From an uncultured Microbulbifer sp. (GTDB lineage Bacteria > Pseudomonadota > Gammaproteobacteria > Pseudomonadales > Cellvibrionaceae), in NCBI RefSeq assembly GCF_947504145.1, contig NZ_CANNGQ010000004.1:434001-498000 (forward strand): a stretch of DNA of 64,000 nt, read 5' to 3'. The notes under the pieces were generated by a model, which searched no databases, was not told the origin of the DNA, and saw nothing but the letters and a program-made list of their open reading frames with translations. This document shows, one piece after another, positions 26,426 to 36,688 of this stretch (positions within the stretch are counted from its first letter, which is position 1; each line of letters begins with the position of its first letter). The position numbers and the translations under genes are program-made.

Positions 26426-27779
26426 TTCCCCCAAGCAAGCAGCAAAAAGTACAGGAAAAGGCGCCCGCGCCCTTGCGGCTCTCGTGATCGCCCGCCTGTA
26501 TCAGGACCGCGGCTCATTGCAGCGGCTGCTGCCCTGGGCGGAGAAACAGATCGATGACGCGCAAGGAAACGGAAAAGATCGCGCGCTGCTGCGCGAGCTC
26601 TGCTACGGCACAGCGCGCTTTGCGCCGCGACTGGAGCTGATCCTCGGCAAACTGTCGAAAAAAACCATCAAAGATGAAGAGCTCGCCGCGCTAATGCTGG
26701 TGGGCCTGTACCAGCTCGAATATACCCGCATCCCCGACCACGCCGCCATCGGTGCCACGGTCGAGGCCGCCCGCGCGCTCAAACTCGGTCACGCCACTGG
26801 CGTGGTCAATGGTGTGCTGCGTAATGCACTGCGTAATAAGGAAGCGCTTACTCGCAAACTCTCCGGCAACCCGCAGTTCAGCTCCGCGCATCCGGAGTGG
26901 CTGCAACAGGCAATCAAGGCCGCCTGGGGCACTGAAGCGAAAACGGTATTCACCGCCAACAACGAAAACCCGCCTATGACGCTGCGGGTGAATCTTTCCC
27001 GCAACAGCCGCGACGAATATCTCGCGCAACTTAAAGATGCTGGTATCCCGGCACAGCCCTGCGAATTTTCCGAAGCCGGCCTGGTACTCGAAAGCCCCGT
27101 CGCCGTCACCCGCTTACCCGGTTTCGAAGACGGCCTCATCAGCGTCCAGGACCAGTCTGCACAGCTGGCCGCCGGGCTGCTCGACCCGCAACCCGGTGAA
27201 AAAATCCTCGACGCCTGCGCTGCCCCCGGTGGTAAAACCTGCCACCTGCTGGAGCTTCAGCCGGATCTCGACCTCAGTGCCCTGGATATCGAAGAAGAGC
27301 GTCTCGACCGCGTGATCGAAAACCTCGAGCGCCTCGGCGTCGGTGCACAGCTGATATGCGCGGATGCGTCGGAGCCCGAGCACTGGTGGGATGGCGAACC
27401 CTTCGACCGCATCCTGCTCGATGCCCCCTGCTCCGCCACCGGCGTCATCCGCCGCAATCCGGACATCAAACTGCTGCGCCGGCCCGAAGATATTCCCGAA
27501 CTCGCCGAGCTGCAGGGCAAAATCCTGCGCGCAATGTGGCGCCTGTTGAAACCCGGCGGCACTCTGCTCTACGCCACCTGTTCCATACTCCCCGAAGAAA
27601 ACAGCGCTCAGGTGGCGCGCTTCATTGCGGAGACACCGGATGCGAGGGACAATACGCCGCAATTGCTGAATGAGCAGCCCTGGGGGCTGCCGCAGGATGC
27701 CGGAATACAGCTGCTACCGGGTATTCATGCGGGCGACGGGTTTTATTACGCGATGCTTGTGAAAGCCCCGAAAGCATGA
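26418..27779 (+). CDS. rsmB: 16S rRNA (cytosine(967)-C(5))-methyltransferase
   Basis: A 453-residue RsmB (Sun/Fmu) with an N-terminal NusB-like RNA-binding domain and a Rossmann methyltransferase domain. Key cysteines are C338 in DAPCSATG and C388 in [11 protein letters not shown], the two-cysteine signature of m5C RNA methyltransferases. The SAM-binding block [18 protein letters not shown] is intact. It is translationally coupled to fmt (8-base overlap), a conserved pairing. Confidence 0.96.
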   Translation: MSDSPKQAAKSTGKGARALAALVIARLYQDRGSLQRLLPWAEKQIDDAQGNGKDRALLRELCYGTARFAPRLELILGKLSKKTIKDEELAALMLVGLYQLEYTRIPDHAAIGATVEAARALKLGHATGVVNGVLRNALRNKEALTRKLSGNPQFSSAHPEWLQQAIKAAWGTEAKTVFTANNENPPMTLRVNLSRNSRDEYLAQLKDAGIPAQPCEFSEAGLVLESPVAVTRLPGFEDGLISVQDQSAQLAAGLLDPQPGEKILDACAAPGGKTCHLLELQPDLDLSALDIEEERLDRVIENLERLGVGAQLICADASEPEHWWDGEPFDRILLDAPCSATGVIRRNPDIKLLRRPEDIPELAELQGKILRAMWRLLKPGGTLLYATCSILPEENSAQVARFIAETPDARDNTPQLLNEQPWGLPQDAGIQLLPGIHAGDGFYYAMLVKAPKA

Positions 27780-27929
27780 TGCTTTGGTGGACACGCGTAG
27801 GCTTATCCACACTGCGGCTGAGCCTTTGCTCACAGCTTACGAAGAACAGAAGTAAGAACTGAAGTCGGTACTCCGACGCCACCGCGCCAGCTTTAAAAGA
27901 GCACTGCGGAACAGGCTCAAAAATCTAAT

Positions 27930-29315
27930 ATGAAAATTATTATTCTCGGCGCCGGCCAGGTCGGTGGATCACTGGCAGAAAGCCTGGCATCGGAACGCAA
28001 CGATATCGTTCTGGTAGACAGCGACGAGAAAACCCTGCGCGAACTGCGCGACCGCATCGATATCGGTGTGGTTGTGGGACACGCCTCGCACCCGGACATC
28101 CTGCAGGAAGCCGGCATCGAGGACGCGGACATACTGGTAGCCGTCACCAACAATGACGAAACCAACATGGCCGCCTGTCAAATCGCCCACTCCCTGTTCC
28201 GGGTCACCACCAAAATTGCCCGCGTTCGCGCCTCTGCATATTTGCAATACCCCGAACTCTTCTCCACTGAATCGATTCCCATCGACGTTCTCATCAGCCC
28301 CGAGCAGATCGTCTCCGAATACATCGCCCGGCTGATCGAACACCCCGGCGCCCTGCAGGTGCTGGATTTCGCCGACGGCCGCGTCCAGCTTGTCGCCGTG
28401 CGCGCCGTACAAGGTGGCCCACTGGTAGGCCACCAGTTGCGCTACCTGCGCGAACACATGCCCAAGGTCGACACCCGCGTCGCCGCCATCTATCGCCGCA
28501 ACAGCCCCATTATTCCGCAGGGCTCCACCGTGATAGAGGCCGGCGACGAAGTCTTCTTTATTGCCGCCAAGCAGGACATTCGCGCCGTAATGAGCGAACT
28601 GCGCCGGCTGGAGCAGGGTTATAAACGCATAACCATCGCCGGCGGCGGCAATATCGGTTTACGCCTCGCGCACAAACTCGAAAACCGTTACTCGGTAAAA
28701 ATCATCGAACAAGATCACGACCGCTGTATCTTTTTATCCGAAGAGCTCAGCAACAGTATCGTGTTGCACGGCAGCGCCTCTGACCAGGATCTGCTGCTGG
28801 AAGAAAACATCGAAGATACCGATGTATTCCTCGCGTTAACCAACGACGACGAAGCCAACATCATGTCGTCCCTGCTGGCCAAGCGATTGGGCACCCGCAA
28901 GGTGATGACGCTGATCAACAACCGCGCCTATGTGGACCTTGTTCAAGGCGGCGAAATTGATATCGCCATCTCACCGCAGCAGAACACCATCGGCAGCCTG
29001 CTCACCCACGTGCGGCGCGGCGATATGGTGAATGTGCACCAGCTGCGCCGCGGCGCTGCCGAGGCCATCGAGGTGATCGCCCACGGCGACAAACGCACCT
29101 CGAAAGTCGTCGGGCGCAAAATTGAAGACATCGACCTGCCCGAAGGTGCCAGTATCGGCGCCATCGTGCGCGAACGTGAGGGTGAAAGTCAGGTGCTGAT
29201 CGCCCATGACAACATCATTGTTGAGTCCGACGATCACGTGATCGTGTTCCTCGTCGACCGCCGCCATACCCGACACGTGGAGCAATTGTTCCAGGTCGGC
29301 TTCAGCTTTTTCTGA
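27930..29315 (+). CDS. trkA: Trk potassium uptake regulatory subunit TrkA
   Basis: A 461-residue cytoplasmic protein with two repeated NAD-binding RCK-N domains ([19 protein letters not shown] near the start, [18 protein letters not shown] near 230) and two TrkA-C domains. It gates the K+ channel TrkH/TrkI in response to NAD(H)/ATP. It lies 17 bases upstream of trkH and downstream of rsmB, as near the origin in Pseudomonas. The 150-base spacer before it shows no clear terminator. Confidence 0.96.
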   Translation: MKIIILGAGQVGGSLAESLASERNDIVLVDSDEKTLRELRDRIDIGVVVGHASHPDILQEAGIEDADILVAVTNNDETNMAACQIAHSLFRVTTKIARVRASAYLQYPELFSTESIPIDVLISPEQIVSEYIARLIEHPGALQVLDFADGRVQLVAVRAVQGGPLVGHQLRYLREHMPKVDTRVAAIYRRNSPIIPQGSTVIEAGDEVFFIAAKQDIRAVMSELRRLEQGYKRITIAGGGNIGLRLAHKLENRYSVKIIEQDHDRCIFLSEELSNSIVLHGSASDQDLLLEENIEDTDVFLALTNDDEANIMSSLLAKRLGTRKVMTLINNRAYVDLVQGGEIDIAISPQQNTIGSLLTHVRRGDMVNVHQLRRGAAEAIEVIAHGDKRTSKVVGRKIEDIDLPEGASIGAIVREREGESQVLIAHDNIIVESDDHVIVFLVDRRHTRHVEQLFQVGFSFF

Positions 29316-29332
29316 CCGCGGGAACTGGATAA

Positions 29333-30784
29333 ATGCGATTTGCGGTCATAGCGCGGGTATTCGGCATTCTGTTGACGGTGTTCAGCCTGACCCTGCTGCC
29401 GCCCATTGGTGTCTCCCTGTGGTACGAAGACGGCACCCATATCGCATTTACTGTGGCCTTCGCCATCACCCTGCTGACCGGTCTGTTTATGTGGCTGCCG
29501 GTACACGACCTGAAACAGGATTTACGCACCCGCGACGGCTTTGTGGTGACTTCCCTGTTCTGGCTGATTCTCGGCAGTTTCGGTGCGCTGCCTTTTATCA
29601 TCAGCCCGCAGCCGGACTTGAGCGTGGTGGATTCCATTTTTGAATCCATCTCCGGCCTCACCACTACCGGTGCCACCACCATTACCGGCCTCGACACCCT
29701 GCCCCCCGCGATTCTCTACTACCGCCAGCAGCTGCAGTGGTTTGGCGGTATCGGTGTAATTGTTATCGCACTGGCGATTCTTCCCATGCTGGGTATCGGG
29801 GGGATGCAGTTGTACAAGGCGGAAATGCCCGGGCCGGTAAAAGATACCAAGCTGACCCCGCGTATTGCGGAAACTGCACGCGCACTTTTCGTGATTTATA
29901 TCGTGCTCACTATTCTTTGTGGCATCGGCTACTGGTGGGCGGGTATGACGGTATTTGATGCGGTGGGCCACGCGTTTTCCACCGTGGCCAACGGCGGCTT
30001 CTCCACCCACGATGCGAGCATGGGATTTTATGCCCACAACAACGCGATCATGGCGATCGCGATCATTTTCATGCTCACTGCAGCGATCAACTTCGGGCTG
30101 CATTTTGTGGCGCTCAGCAACCGCTCCGTGCGGCACTACTGGAAAGACTCCGAATTCCGCTTTTATGTAATGGTCACCATCGGCGCCAGCGCAATCATCA
30201 TCGGCTACCTGTATATGTCCGGTACCTTTGATATGCGCGGTAGTATCCTGCACGGGATTTTCCAGGTGGTTTCCATCGGCACCACCGCAGGCTTCGGCTC
30301 AGAGACCTTCGCCATTTGGCCGGCCTTCCTGCCCTACATTCTGCTGCTGCTCGGCATCATGGGCGCCTGTGCAGGCTCCACATCGGGTGGCATCAAGGCC
30401 GTGCGGGTAATGCTGATTGTGAAATCCGGGTTGCGGGAATTGAACCGCCTGGTACACCCCAATGCGGTGGTGCCAATCAAGGTCAACCGGAAAATTGTTC
30501 CGACCCGGGTTACCGATGCAGTGTGGGGATTTTTCGCGATTTATATTCTGTCGTTCTTTGTGCTCACCATTGTAGTAATGGCGACCGGAGAAGATTTTGT
30601 AACCTCGTTTTCCACTGTGGCCTCCTGCCTGAGCAATATCGGCCCGGCACTGGGAGATGCGGCGGCGCACTATGGCGAAGTCAATGAAGTGGCAAAGAGC
30701 TTTCTGATTCTTGCAATGCTGATGGGACGCCTGGAAATTTTTACCTTGCTGGTGCTACTCACCCCGGCTTTCTGGCGACACTGA
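29333..30784 (+). CDS. trkH: Trk-type potassium transporter membrane subunit
   Basis: A 483-residue TrkH/TrkI-family protein with four membrane-pore-membrane repeats. Pore-loop segments such as ISGLTTTGATTI, STVANGGFSTHDAS, VSIGTTAGFGSE and SCLSNIGPALGD are visible, each with the selectivity glycine. Gene order with trkA on the same strand supports a complete K+ uptake system. Trk systems use the proton or sodium gradient and ATP-dependent gating. It converges with the phosphatidyltransferase gene only five bases later. Confidence 0.95.
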   Translation: MRFAVIARVFGILLTVFSLTLLPPIGVSLWYEDGTHIAFTVAFAITLLTGLFMWLPVHDLKQDLRTRDGFVVTSLFWLILGSFGALPFIISPQPDLSVVDSIFESISGLTTTGATTITGLDTLPPAILYYRQQLQWFGGIGVIVIALAILPMLGIGGMQLYKAEMPGPVKDTKLTPRIAETARALFVIYIVLTILCGIGYWWAGMTVFDAVGHAFSTVANGGFSTHDASMGFYAHNNAIMAIAIIFMLTAAINFGLHFVALSNRSVRHYWKDSEFRFYVMVTIGASAIIIGYLYMSGTFDMRGSILHGIFQVVSIGTTAGFGSETFAIWPAFLPYILLLLGIMGACAGSTSGGIKAVRVMLIVKSGLRELNRLVHPNAVVPIKVNRKIVPTRVTDAVWGFFAIYILSFFVLTIVVMATGEDFVTSFSTVASCLSNIGPALGDAAAHYGEVNEVAKSFLILAMLMGRLEIFTLLVLLTPAFWRH

Positions 30785-30789
30785 TCCGG

Positions 30790-31512
30790 TTATTCAAACG
30801 TATCGTGTTTGTCGCGAAGCACTTGCCAGTAACGGGGAACGAACCTGTAGAGAATGACCAATTCAAACAGACAGCCGAGAAACGTCAGTGCATGCAATGT
30901 GCGCTGAAAAACTTTATCGGCTGCCGTACTTTTATCGAAGTACTCGATCACCACCAGGTCGGCAAACCCCAACCCCAACACCAAGAATACCAGCATCGCA
31001 GCGAATCTCGTGACCCAGTCCGGTGCAACCCTGAAGGGTTTTTTCAGCCACAGTAGTAACACGGGCAAAATACTCAACTGAATCGCGTAGCGGACTACCA
31101 CAAGAATGGTATACGCCGTTCCGATCGCACTGAAATACCACAGCAACGGAATCAGGCAGAGTACAAAAACTCGATCCGCGATCGGGTCCAGCAAGGAACC
31201 CAAATGGGACTGCCAGTTGTATCGCCGCGCCAGAAAGCCATCGAGCAGATCACTGACCACCGCCACACCAAATACCACCAGTGCCCACAGGTGTTGTTGG
31301 GCCAATGACAGCCAAATAATCGGCAGAATCAATACGACTCTCGAGATTGAGAGCACATTGGGCAGGTGGCGCCAGCGGGAAGGTGGTACCGGGCTCGCAT
31401 CCGTAGTGCTGGACCCTTTTTTACTGGTCATGATGCTGGTCGTGGTGTTGGCGGCTAGTTTTTTTAAAGGCTTAGAGCACGCGCGATGCGAACTCTTACA
31501 AACATAGACCAT
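30790..31512 (-). CDS. CDP-alcohol phosphatidyltransferase family membrane protein
   Basis: A roughly 240-residue membrane protein with the complete CDP-alcohol phosphotransferase motif DLLDGFLAR...GSLLDPIADR (DG, AR, G, then two Asp) in the second helix region, plus about five or six helices. Such enzymes make phosphatidylglycerol phosphate, cardiolipin or related lipids; the exact product is unknown. The start is uncertain: ATG at 31512 has GGGAGG almost adjacent, and ATG at 31431 is an alternative that would remove a polar N-terminus. It is downstream of the LpxL-like gene on the minus strand, so lipid metabolism is shared. Confidence 0.8.
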   Translation of the reverse strand: MVYVCKSSHRACSKPLKKLAANTTTSIMTSKKGSSTTDASPVPPSRWRHLPNVLSISRVVLILPIIWLSLAQQHLWALVVFGVAVVSDLLDGFLARRYNWQSHLGSLLDPIADRVFVLCLIPLLWYFSAIGTAYTILVVVRYAIQLSILPVLLLWLKKPFRVAPDWVTRFAAMLVFLVLGLGFADLVVIEYFDKSTAADKVFQRTLHALTFLGCLFELVILYRFVPRYWQVLRDKHDTFE

Positions 31513-31551
31513 CACCTCCCGGCAGAGTGGGTGCCGCACAAATCGGTGGAG

Positions 31552-32445
31552 CTATTTGCGGTAGATCCCGCTTTTCCCCTCGGGAATCCGGCGGAAGCGC
31601 TTGTATTCCCACTGATACTGTTCGGGCGCCTCGGCAATGCAGGATTCGACGCCGCGGTTGAGTGCCGCCAGAGACACCTTGACCTCGTCGCTATAGATCG
31701 CCTGCTCTGCAGGCAGCAGGACCAGCTCGAACCCGTCAGCAACGCGCTTGCCAAAACCGAATACCACCTTGCAGCCGGTGCGCTGAATCAGGTTGTACGC
31801 CAGGGTCATGGTGAGCGTGGGATGTCCGAAAAACGGCGCAAAATCACCGCCAGAAAGATCCGGCTCCTGGTCCGGCAAGACACCGACGATACCCCCGCCC
31901 TTCAGCGCTTTAAGCAATGCGCGGACGCCGCGCACGTTGGTGGGCACCAGCGTTGCGCCGGTGCTTTCCCGACCATCGCGGATCAATGGGTCCAGGGCTT
32001 CGATTTTGGGCGGCGCGTACAGGCTGGTGGTCGGCCCTACCGTCGCCAGGTACTGGCCAAAAATCTCCCAGTTGCCGATATGCGGTACCAGTACGAGCAC
32101 GCCACGGCCGGCTTCCACGCCGTCGGTGAGCAACTGCTGGTTGCGTATGCGGGTAATCTGGTCTTCCGCATGATTCCAGGGCTTGCGCCACAGAGTTGCC
32201 ATTTCAAATCCGGTGGCCACGGTATTCACCACGCTGGTTCTGGCCAGCTTTTCCCGCTCTTTTTCCGACATTTCCGGAAAACAGCGCGCCAGGTTGATTC
32301 TGCTGATACGCAGGCTGTCGCCCCGGGTGGCGACTGTGCCATAACCCGCCAGCTTCCCCAGACGTCGCGACCAGCCCAGTGGCAGGCTGCCGATCAGCTT
32401 CAGCGCCGCCACCGAAAATTGCCCTTTTATATCCAAACGATACAT
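31552..32445 (-). CDS. LpxL/HtrB-type lysophospholipid (lipid A) acyltransferase
   Basis: A 297-residue protein of the lipid A late acyltransferase family. The catalytic HxxxxE motif is HIGNWE at 122-127, and a downstream DQEPD block fits the family. These enzymes add a secondary acyl chain to lipid A on the inner membrane. A homologue lies near glyQ in the Pseudomonas origin region. The ATG at 32445 is preceded by AGAAGG. Whether the substrate is lipid A or another lysolipid cannot be decided from sequence. Confidence 0.87.
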   Translation of the reverse strand: MYRLDIKGQFSVAALKLIGSLPLGWSRRLGKLAGYGTVATRGDSLRISRINLARCFPEMSEKEREKLARTSVVNTVATGFEMATLWRKPWNHAEDQITRIRNQQLLTDGVEAGRGVLVLVPHIGNWEIFGQYLATVGPTTSLYAPPKIEALDPLIRDGRESTGATLVPTNVRGVRALLKALKGGGIVGVLPDQEPDLSGGDFAPFFGHPTLTMTLAYNLIQRTGCKVVFGFGKRVADGFELVLLPAEQAIYSDEVKVSLAALNRGVESCIAEAPEQYQWEYKRFRRIPEGKSGIYRK

Positions 32446-32580
32446 CCTTCTGTGTGGGCCCCATGCCCCGAAAGCTCATCGGAAACCAATCCAAATCGGC
32501 ACAAATCGCCGCGAGCTTCAATTTCTTAGCAGTATGGCCGTTTTATGGCCATCAATTTACCCTCAATACCGCGCGCGCTG

Positions 32581-32609
32581 TTTAGCGCGCAACCCGCTGC
32601 CGCTATAAT
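32581..32609 (+). promoter_or_regulatory. Candidate sigma-70 promoter of glyQS
   Basis: A perfect TATAAT at 32604-32609 lies 17 bases after TTTAGC, a weak -35. A GC-rich inverted repeat (GCGCGC/GCGCGC, 32573-32590) overlaps the -35. The glyQ start is about 43 bases downstream. Confidence 0.5.
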
Positions 32610-32651
32610 TGCGCCCCTTGTATTTTCACCCAGCTGAAACCGGAGATTGTG

Positions 32652-33653
32652 GTGTCCGAGCAAAAAACCAGCGGATCTAGCCCCGCGCAGGACCTGAGCA
32701 CCTTCCAGGGACTGATTTTTACCCTGCAGGAATACTGGGCGCGCCAAGGGTGCGTCATTCTACAGCCTCTGGATATGGAAGTGGGCGCCGGTACTTTTCA
32801 CCCCGCCACCTTCCTGCGCGCCATCGGCCCGGAAACCTGGAACGCCGCCTATGTGCAGCCCTGCCGCCGCCCCACCGACGGCCGCTACGGTGAAAACCCC
32901 AACCGGCTGCAGCACTACTACCAATACCAGGTAGTAATGAAGCCTTCCCCGAGCAATATCCAGGAACTGTACCTGGACAGCCTGCGCGCCCTGGGCATCG
33001 ACCCGGCGGTGCACGATATCCGCTTTGTGGAAGACAACTGGGAATCCCCCACCCTGGGTGCCTGGGGCCTCGGCTGGGAAGTGTGGCTGAACGGCATGGA
33101 AGTGACTCAGTTCACCTACTTCCAGCAGGTGGGCGGAATCGAATGCTACCCGGTCACCGGTGAGATCACCTACGGTATCGAGCGCATCGCCATGTACCTG
33201 CAGGGTGTGGAATCTATCTACGACCTGGTGTGGACCCGCAACGCCGACGGCACCCCGGTGACCTACGGCGATGTGTTCCACCAGAACGAAGTGGAAATGT
33301 CCCACTACAACTTTGAACACGCCGATGTGGAATTCCTGTTTGCCACCTTCGATCACTGCGAACGCGACAGCCAGCGCCTGATCGAGCTGGGCCTGCCGCT
33401 GCCCGCCTACGAGCAGGTTATGAAGGCATCCCACGCCTTCAACCTGCTGGACGCACGCCACGCCATTTCCGTGACGGAGCGCCAGCGCTTCATCCTGCGT
33501 GTGCGCACCCTGGCACGTGCGGTGGCACAGGCGTATTTCGATGCACGCAAATCCCTCGGCTTCCCGATGGCCGACGAGAAAATCCGCAATGAGGTAATGG
33601 CTCAGGCAGAAAAAGCCGAAGCCAAGGGCAAAGCGAAGAAGGAGAAGAAGTAA
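32652..33653 (+). CDS. glyQ: Glycyl-tRNA synthetase alpha subunit
   Basis: A 333-residue catalytic alpha subunit of the bacterial (alpha-beta)2 glycyl-tRNA synthetase. It has the [29 protein letters not shown] start, [23 protein letters not shown], and [25 protein letters not shown] (motif 3-like). The GTG at 32652 has GGAG six bases upstream; an adjacent GTG at 32649 is also possible. Its stop overlaps the glyS start by one base (TAATG), indicating coupled translation. Confidence 0.97.
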   Translation: MSEQKTSGSSPAQDLSTFQGLIFTLQEYWARQGCVILQPLDMEVGAGTFHPATFLRAIGPETWNAAYVQPCRRPTDGRYGENPNRLQHYYQYQVVMKPSPSNIQELYLDSLRALGIDPAVHDIRFVEDNWESPTLGAWGLGWEVWLNGMEVTQFTYFQQVGGIECYPVTGEITYGIERIAMYLQGVESIYDLVWTRNADGTPVTYGDVFHQNEVEMSHYNFEHADVEFLFATFDHCERDSQRLIELGLPLPAYEQVMKASHAFNLLDARHAISVTERQRFILRVRTLARAVAQAYFDARKSLGFPMADEKIRNEVMAQAEKAEAKGKAKKEKK

Positions 33654-35734
33654 TGGCTCAGGATTTTCTGGTTGAGCTGGGCACCGAAGAGCTGCCCCCC
33701 AAAGCCCTGCACACACTGATGCAGGCCTTCGCCGACGGGATCGAACAGGGGCTGAAAGACGCCGAGCTCGCCTATGGCGCCGTCAAGGCCTACGCGAGCC
33801 CCCGCCGCCTTGCGGTTGCGGTCAGTGATCTGGCTGAACAACAACAGGATAAGCAGATTGAAAAGCACGGCCCTGCAGTGGCTGCGGCTTTTGATAAAGA
33901 CGGCAACCCCACCAAAGCTGCCCAGGGTTTTGCCCGCGGCGCCGGTGTCAGTGTTGATGAACTGGCACGCGTACAAACCGACAAGGGTGAGCGCCTCGCA
34001 TTTGTGAGTGAGCAGAAAGGTGAAGCGACCAAAAACCTGCTGGGCGATATTGTCGCCGCATCACTGGCACAGCTGCCAATCCCAAAACGTATGCGCTGGG
34101 GCGCGCGCAAAGAAGAGTTTGTACGTCCGGTGCACTGGTTGCTGATGCTGTTGGGTACCGATGTAGTCGAAGCCGAAGTCCTCGGCCTGCAATCCGGCAA
34201 CACTACCCGCGGCCACCGTTTCCACTGCAATCGCGAATTGCCCGTAGCCTCCGCCAAAGACTACGCTCAGAAGCTGCTGGATCCCGGATACGTAGTCGTG
34301 GATTTTGCCGAGCGTCGCGAGATGATTCGTGAACAGGTACAGGCCGAAGCCAATAATGTTAACGGCGAAGCTGTGATCGACGACGATCTTCTGAACGAGG
34401 TGACCGCACTGGTGGAGTGGCCAGTGGCGCTGACCGGCCGCTTTGAGAAGCGCTTCCTGGATGTGCCCGCGGAAGCCCTGATCTCTTCCATGAAAGAGCA
34501 CCAGAAATATTTCCACGTGGTAGACGAAGACGGCAAGTTAATGCCCTTCTTCATCACCGTTTCGAACATTGAAAGTACCGACGCAAAACAGGTCATTGAA
34601 GGCAACGAGCGGGTGATTCGCCCGCGCCTGTCCGATGCGGCCTTCTTTTTCGATACCGATAAAAAAACCAGTCTCGAAGCGCGACGGGAAAAACTCAAGT
34701 CCATCGTGTTTCAGCAAAAGCTGGGCACCGTGTACGACAAGACCGAACGTCTCGCCAAATTGGCCGCCGCGATCGCCGAAAAAATCGACGGCGATACCGC
34801 GCTGGCACAACGCGCTGCGCAACTGTGTAAATCCGATCTGGTTACCGAAATGGTATTCGAGTTTGCGGACCTACAGGGCATTGCCGGTTACTACTATGCG
34901 GAAAATGACGGTGAACCACTGGACGTGGCCAAGGCCATGTACGAGCAATACATGCCGAAATTTGCCGGCGATGAACTGCCGGTAAGCGAAACGGGCACCA
35001 TCATCGCACTGGCGGATCGCATTGATACGCTGGTGGGTATTTTCGGTATTGGCCAGCCACCCAGTGGCTCCCGCGATCCTTTTGCACTGCGCCGCGCCAG
35101 CCTCGGGGTACTGCGACTGCTGGTCGAGAAAAATATTGATCTGGACCTGCGCGAACTGCTGACGCTGGCGCGCGACGGCTATCCGCGCACCGCACTGGCG
35201 GAGCATGACACCGTGGTGGAACAGACGCTTGCGTATATGATCGAGCGTTTCCGTGCGCGCTTTGAGGATGCCGGTATCAAGGCAGAAGTATTCCTCGCGG
35301 TATCCGCGCGCAAACTGTCCCGTCCGCTGGATATCGACAATCGCGTAAAGGCCGTGCACAGCTTCAGCCAACTGCCGGAAGCAGAAGCGTTGGCCGCCGC
35401 CAACAAACGCGTATCCAATATTCTGGCAAAACTGGATGGCCCGGCACCGAGCGAGGTAGACCAATCCCTGCTGCAGGAAGATGCGGAAAAAGCCCTGTAT
35501 CTGGCCATTCGCGATGCCGAAGAAGCGGTGGCTCCGCTGTACGCGGAAGCCCGCTTTGAAGAGGGCCTCGCCGGTCTTTCCGGCCTGCGCGAAACCGTGG
35601 ACAACTTCTTCGACAGTGTGATGGTGATGGCGGACGACGAGCAGCTGCGCAACAATCGCCTGGCGTTACTGGCGCAGTTGCGTGCCCTGTTCCTGGAAGC
35701 CGCTGACATTTCTATGCTGGCGCCAGCCAAGTAA
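33653..35734 (+). CDS. glyS: Glycyl-tRNA synthetase beta subunit
   Basis: A 693-residue beta subunit beginning [22 protein letters not shown], with the GSRDPFALRRASLGVLRLL block and a C-terminal anticodon-binding (DALR-like) domain. It binds tRNA-Gly for the alpha-beta enzyme. It overlaps glyQ by one base and is followed 13 bases later by gmhB. Length and composition are standard. Confidence 0.97.
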   Translation: MAQDFLVELGTEELPPKALHTLMQAFADGIEQGLKDAELAYGAVKAYASPRRLAVAVSDLAEQQQDKQIEKHGPAVAAAFDKDGNPTKAAQGFARGAGVSVDELARVQTDKGERLAFVSEQKGEATKNLLGDIVAASLAQLPIPKRMRWGARKEEFVRPVHWLLMLLGTDVVEAEVLGLQSGNTTRGHRFHCNRELPVASAKDYAQKLLDPGYVVVDFAERREMIREQVQAEANNVNGEAVIDDDLLNEVTALVEWPVALTGRFEKRFLDVPAEALISSMKEHQKYFHVVDEDGKLMPFFITVSNIESTDAKQVIEGNERVIRPRLSDAAFFFDTDKKTSLEARREKLKSIVFQQKLGTVYDKTERLAKLAAAIAEKIDGDTALAQRAAQLCKSDLVTEMVFEFADLQGIAGYYYAENDGEPLDVAKAMYEQYMPKFAGDELPVSETGTIIALADRIDTLVGIFGIGQPPSGSRDPFALRRASLGVLRLLVEKNIDLDLRELLTLARDGYPRTALAEHDTVVEQTLAYMIERFRARFEDAGIKAEVFLAVSARKLSRPLDIDNRVKAVHSFSQLPEAEALAAANKRVSNILAKLDGPAPSEVDQSLLQEDAEKALYLAIRDAEEAVAPLYAEARFEEGLAGLSGLRETVDNFFDSVMVMADDEQLRNNRLALLAQLRALFLEAADISMLAPAK

Positions 35735-35747
35735 CTGGGCATTCGCC

Positions 35748-36296
35748 ATGGCTATTATCGTTCTCGACCGCGATGGTGTGATCAACGAGCACCGCGACGA
35801 TCATGTAAAAAACGCCGACGAGTGGATACCCATTTCCGGCAGCATCGATGCCATGGCTCGCCTCAGCCAGGCCGGCCATCAGCTGGTGGTCGCCACCAAT
35901 CAATGCGGGCTCGCTCACGGCCACTTTGACCTCGACGATCTCGAAGCCATGCACGCAAAACTGCGCGCACTGGTGGAAGACGCCGGCGGCGAGGTGGCCG
36001 GAGTTTTCTACTGCCCGCACCGCAAAGAAGACGAGTGCCGGTGCCGCAAACCAAAAGCCGGCCTGCTGGATGTGATCGAAGCGGAATTCGATACCAGCCT
36101 GCACGATTGTTACTTTGTGGGCGACCGTATCAGCGACCTTCAGTGTGCTGTCGCCAAAGGTTGCAAGCCGGTATTAGTGAAAACCGGATGTGGTGGACAG
36201 ACCCTGCTGTCATTGATAGAAAACCCCGATCCCCAATTAATATCTACTGCAGTATTTGACGATCTGTCGGGCTTTGCGGATTTCGCTTTGCAATAA
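35748..36296 (+). CDS. gmhB: D-glycero-beta-D-manno-heptose-1,7-bisphosphate 7-phosphatase
   Basis: A 182-residue HAD-superfamily phosphatase for LPS core heptose synthesis. The catalytic aspartates are D7 and D9 in VLDRDGVIN. A zinc-binding set C89, H91, C97, C99 is in FYCPHRKEDECRCRKP, and the motif VGDRISDLQ is present. The glyQ-glyS-gmhB order is known near the origin in Pseudomonas. The ATG at 35748 gives the normal start; upstream reading overlaps glyS and was dropped. Confidence 0.95.
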   Translation: MAIIVLDRDGVINEHRDDHVKNADEWIPISGSIDAMARLSQAGHQLVVATNQCGLAHGHFDLDDLEAMHAKLRALVEDAGGEVAGVFYCPHRKEDECRCRKPKAGLLDVIEAEFDTSLHDCYFVGDRISDLQCAVAKGCKPVLVKTGCGGQTLLSLIENPDPQLISTAVFDDLSGFADFALQ

Positions 36297-36688
36297 ACCG
36301 TACAGACGTACCAGTCTTTTCTCGGGATTCGCGATTAGTTTTGCGACAGTATTGTGAATTCCCCGACTTTTTTCTCACTAAATAATCCGATTCACGCCAG
36401 CGTATTGCCTCACCGAGTTGGTTTCCGTAGAAACCATATAGAGGGATCCTGTGCCGCGTTCTTCACGGAAGAAAAACAACAACGCGCCACGCTCCTTTCT
36501 TGAAGGAAAGAGAGGATCAGAGGTTACGGAACGACCTTATTACTCGGGCTTCGCTGTACTGGTTACCACCAGCAGAATGCTCTTCCGGTTCGCTCCGTCT
36601 CGATCTTTTCCGCCTATCTTACGGAACCACTGGCCACCATTTGCCAAAAGCAAACCGGGTGCCGGTCTATTTTTTACGGGGCAACTCT
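36297..36688. other. 392-base intergenic region before the subtilase gene
   Basis: No convincing gene was seen. The left half is AT-richer than neighbouring genes (T-runs near 36370). A perfect 6-bp hairpin lies at 36420-36435 (GGTTTC, CGTA, GAAACC). A short reading frame from a GTG at 36451 was rejected because it overlaps the subtilase in another frame and resembles no protein. The region probably holds the subtilase promoter and leader. Confidence 0.4.
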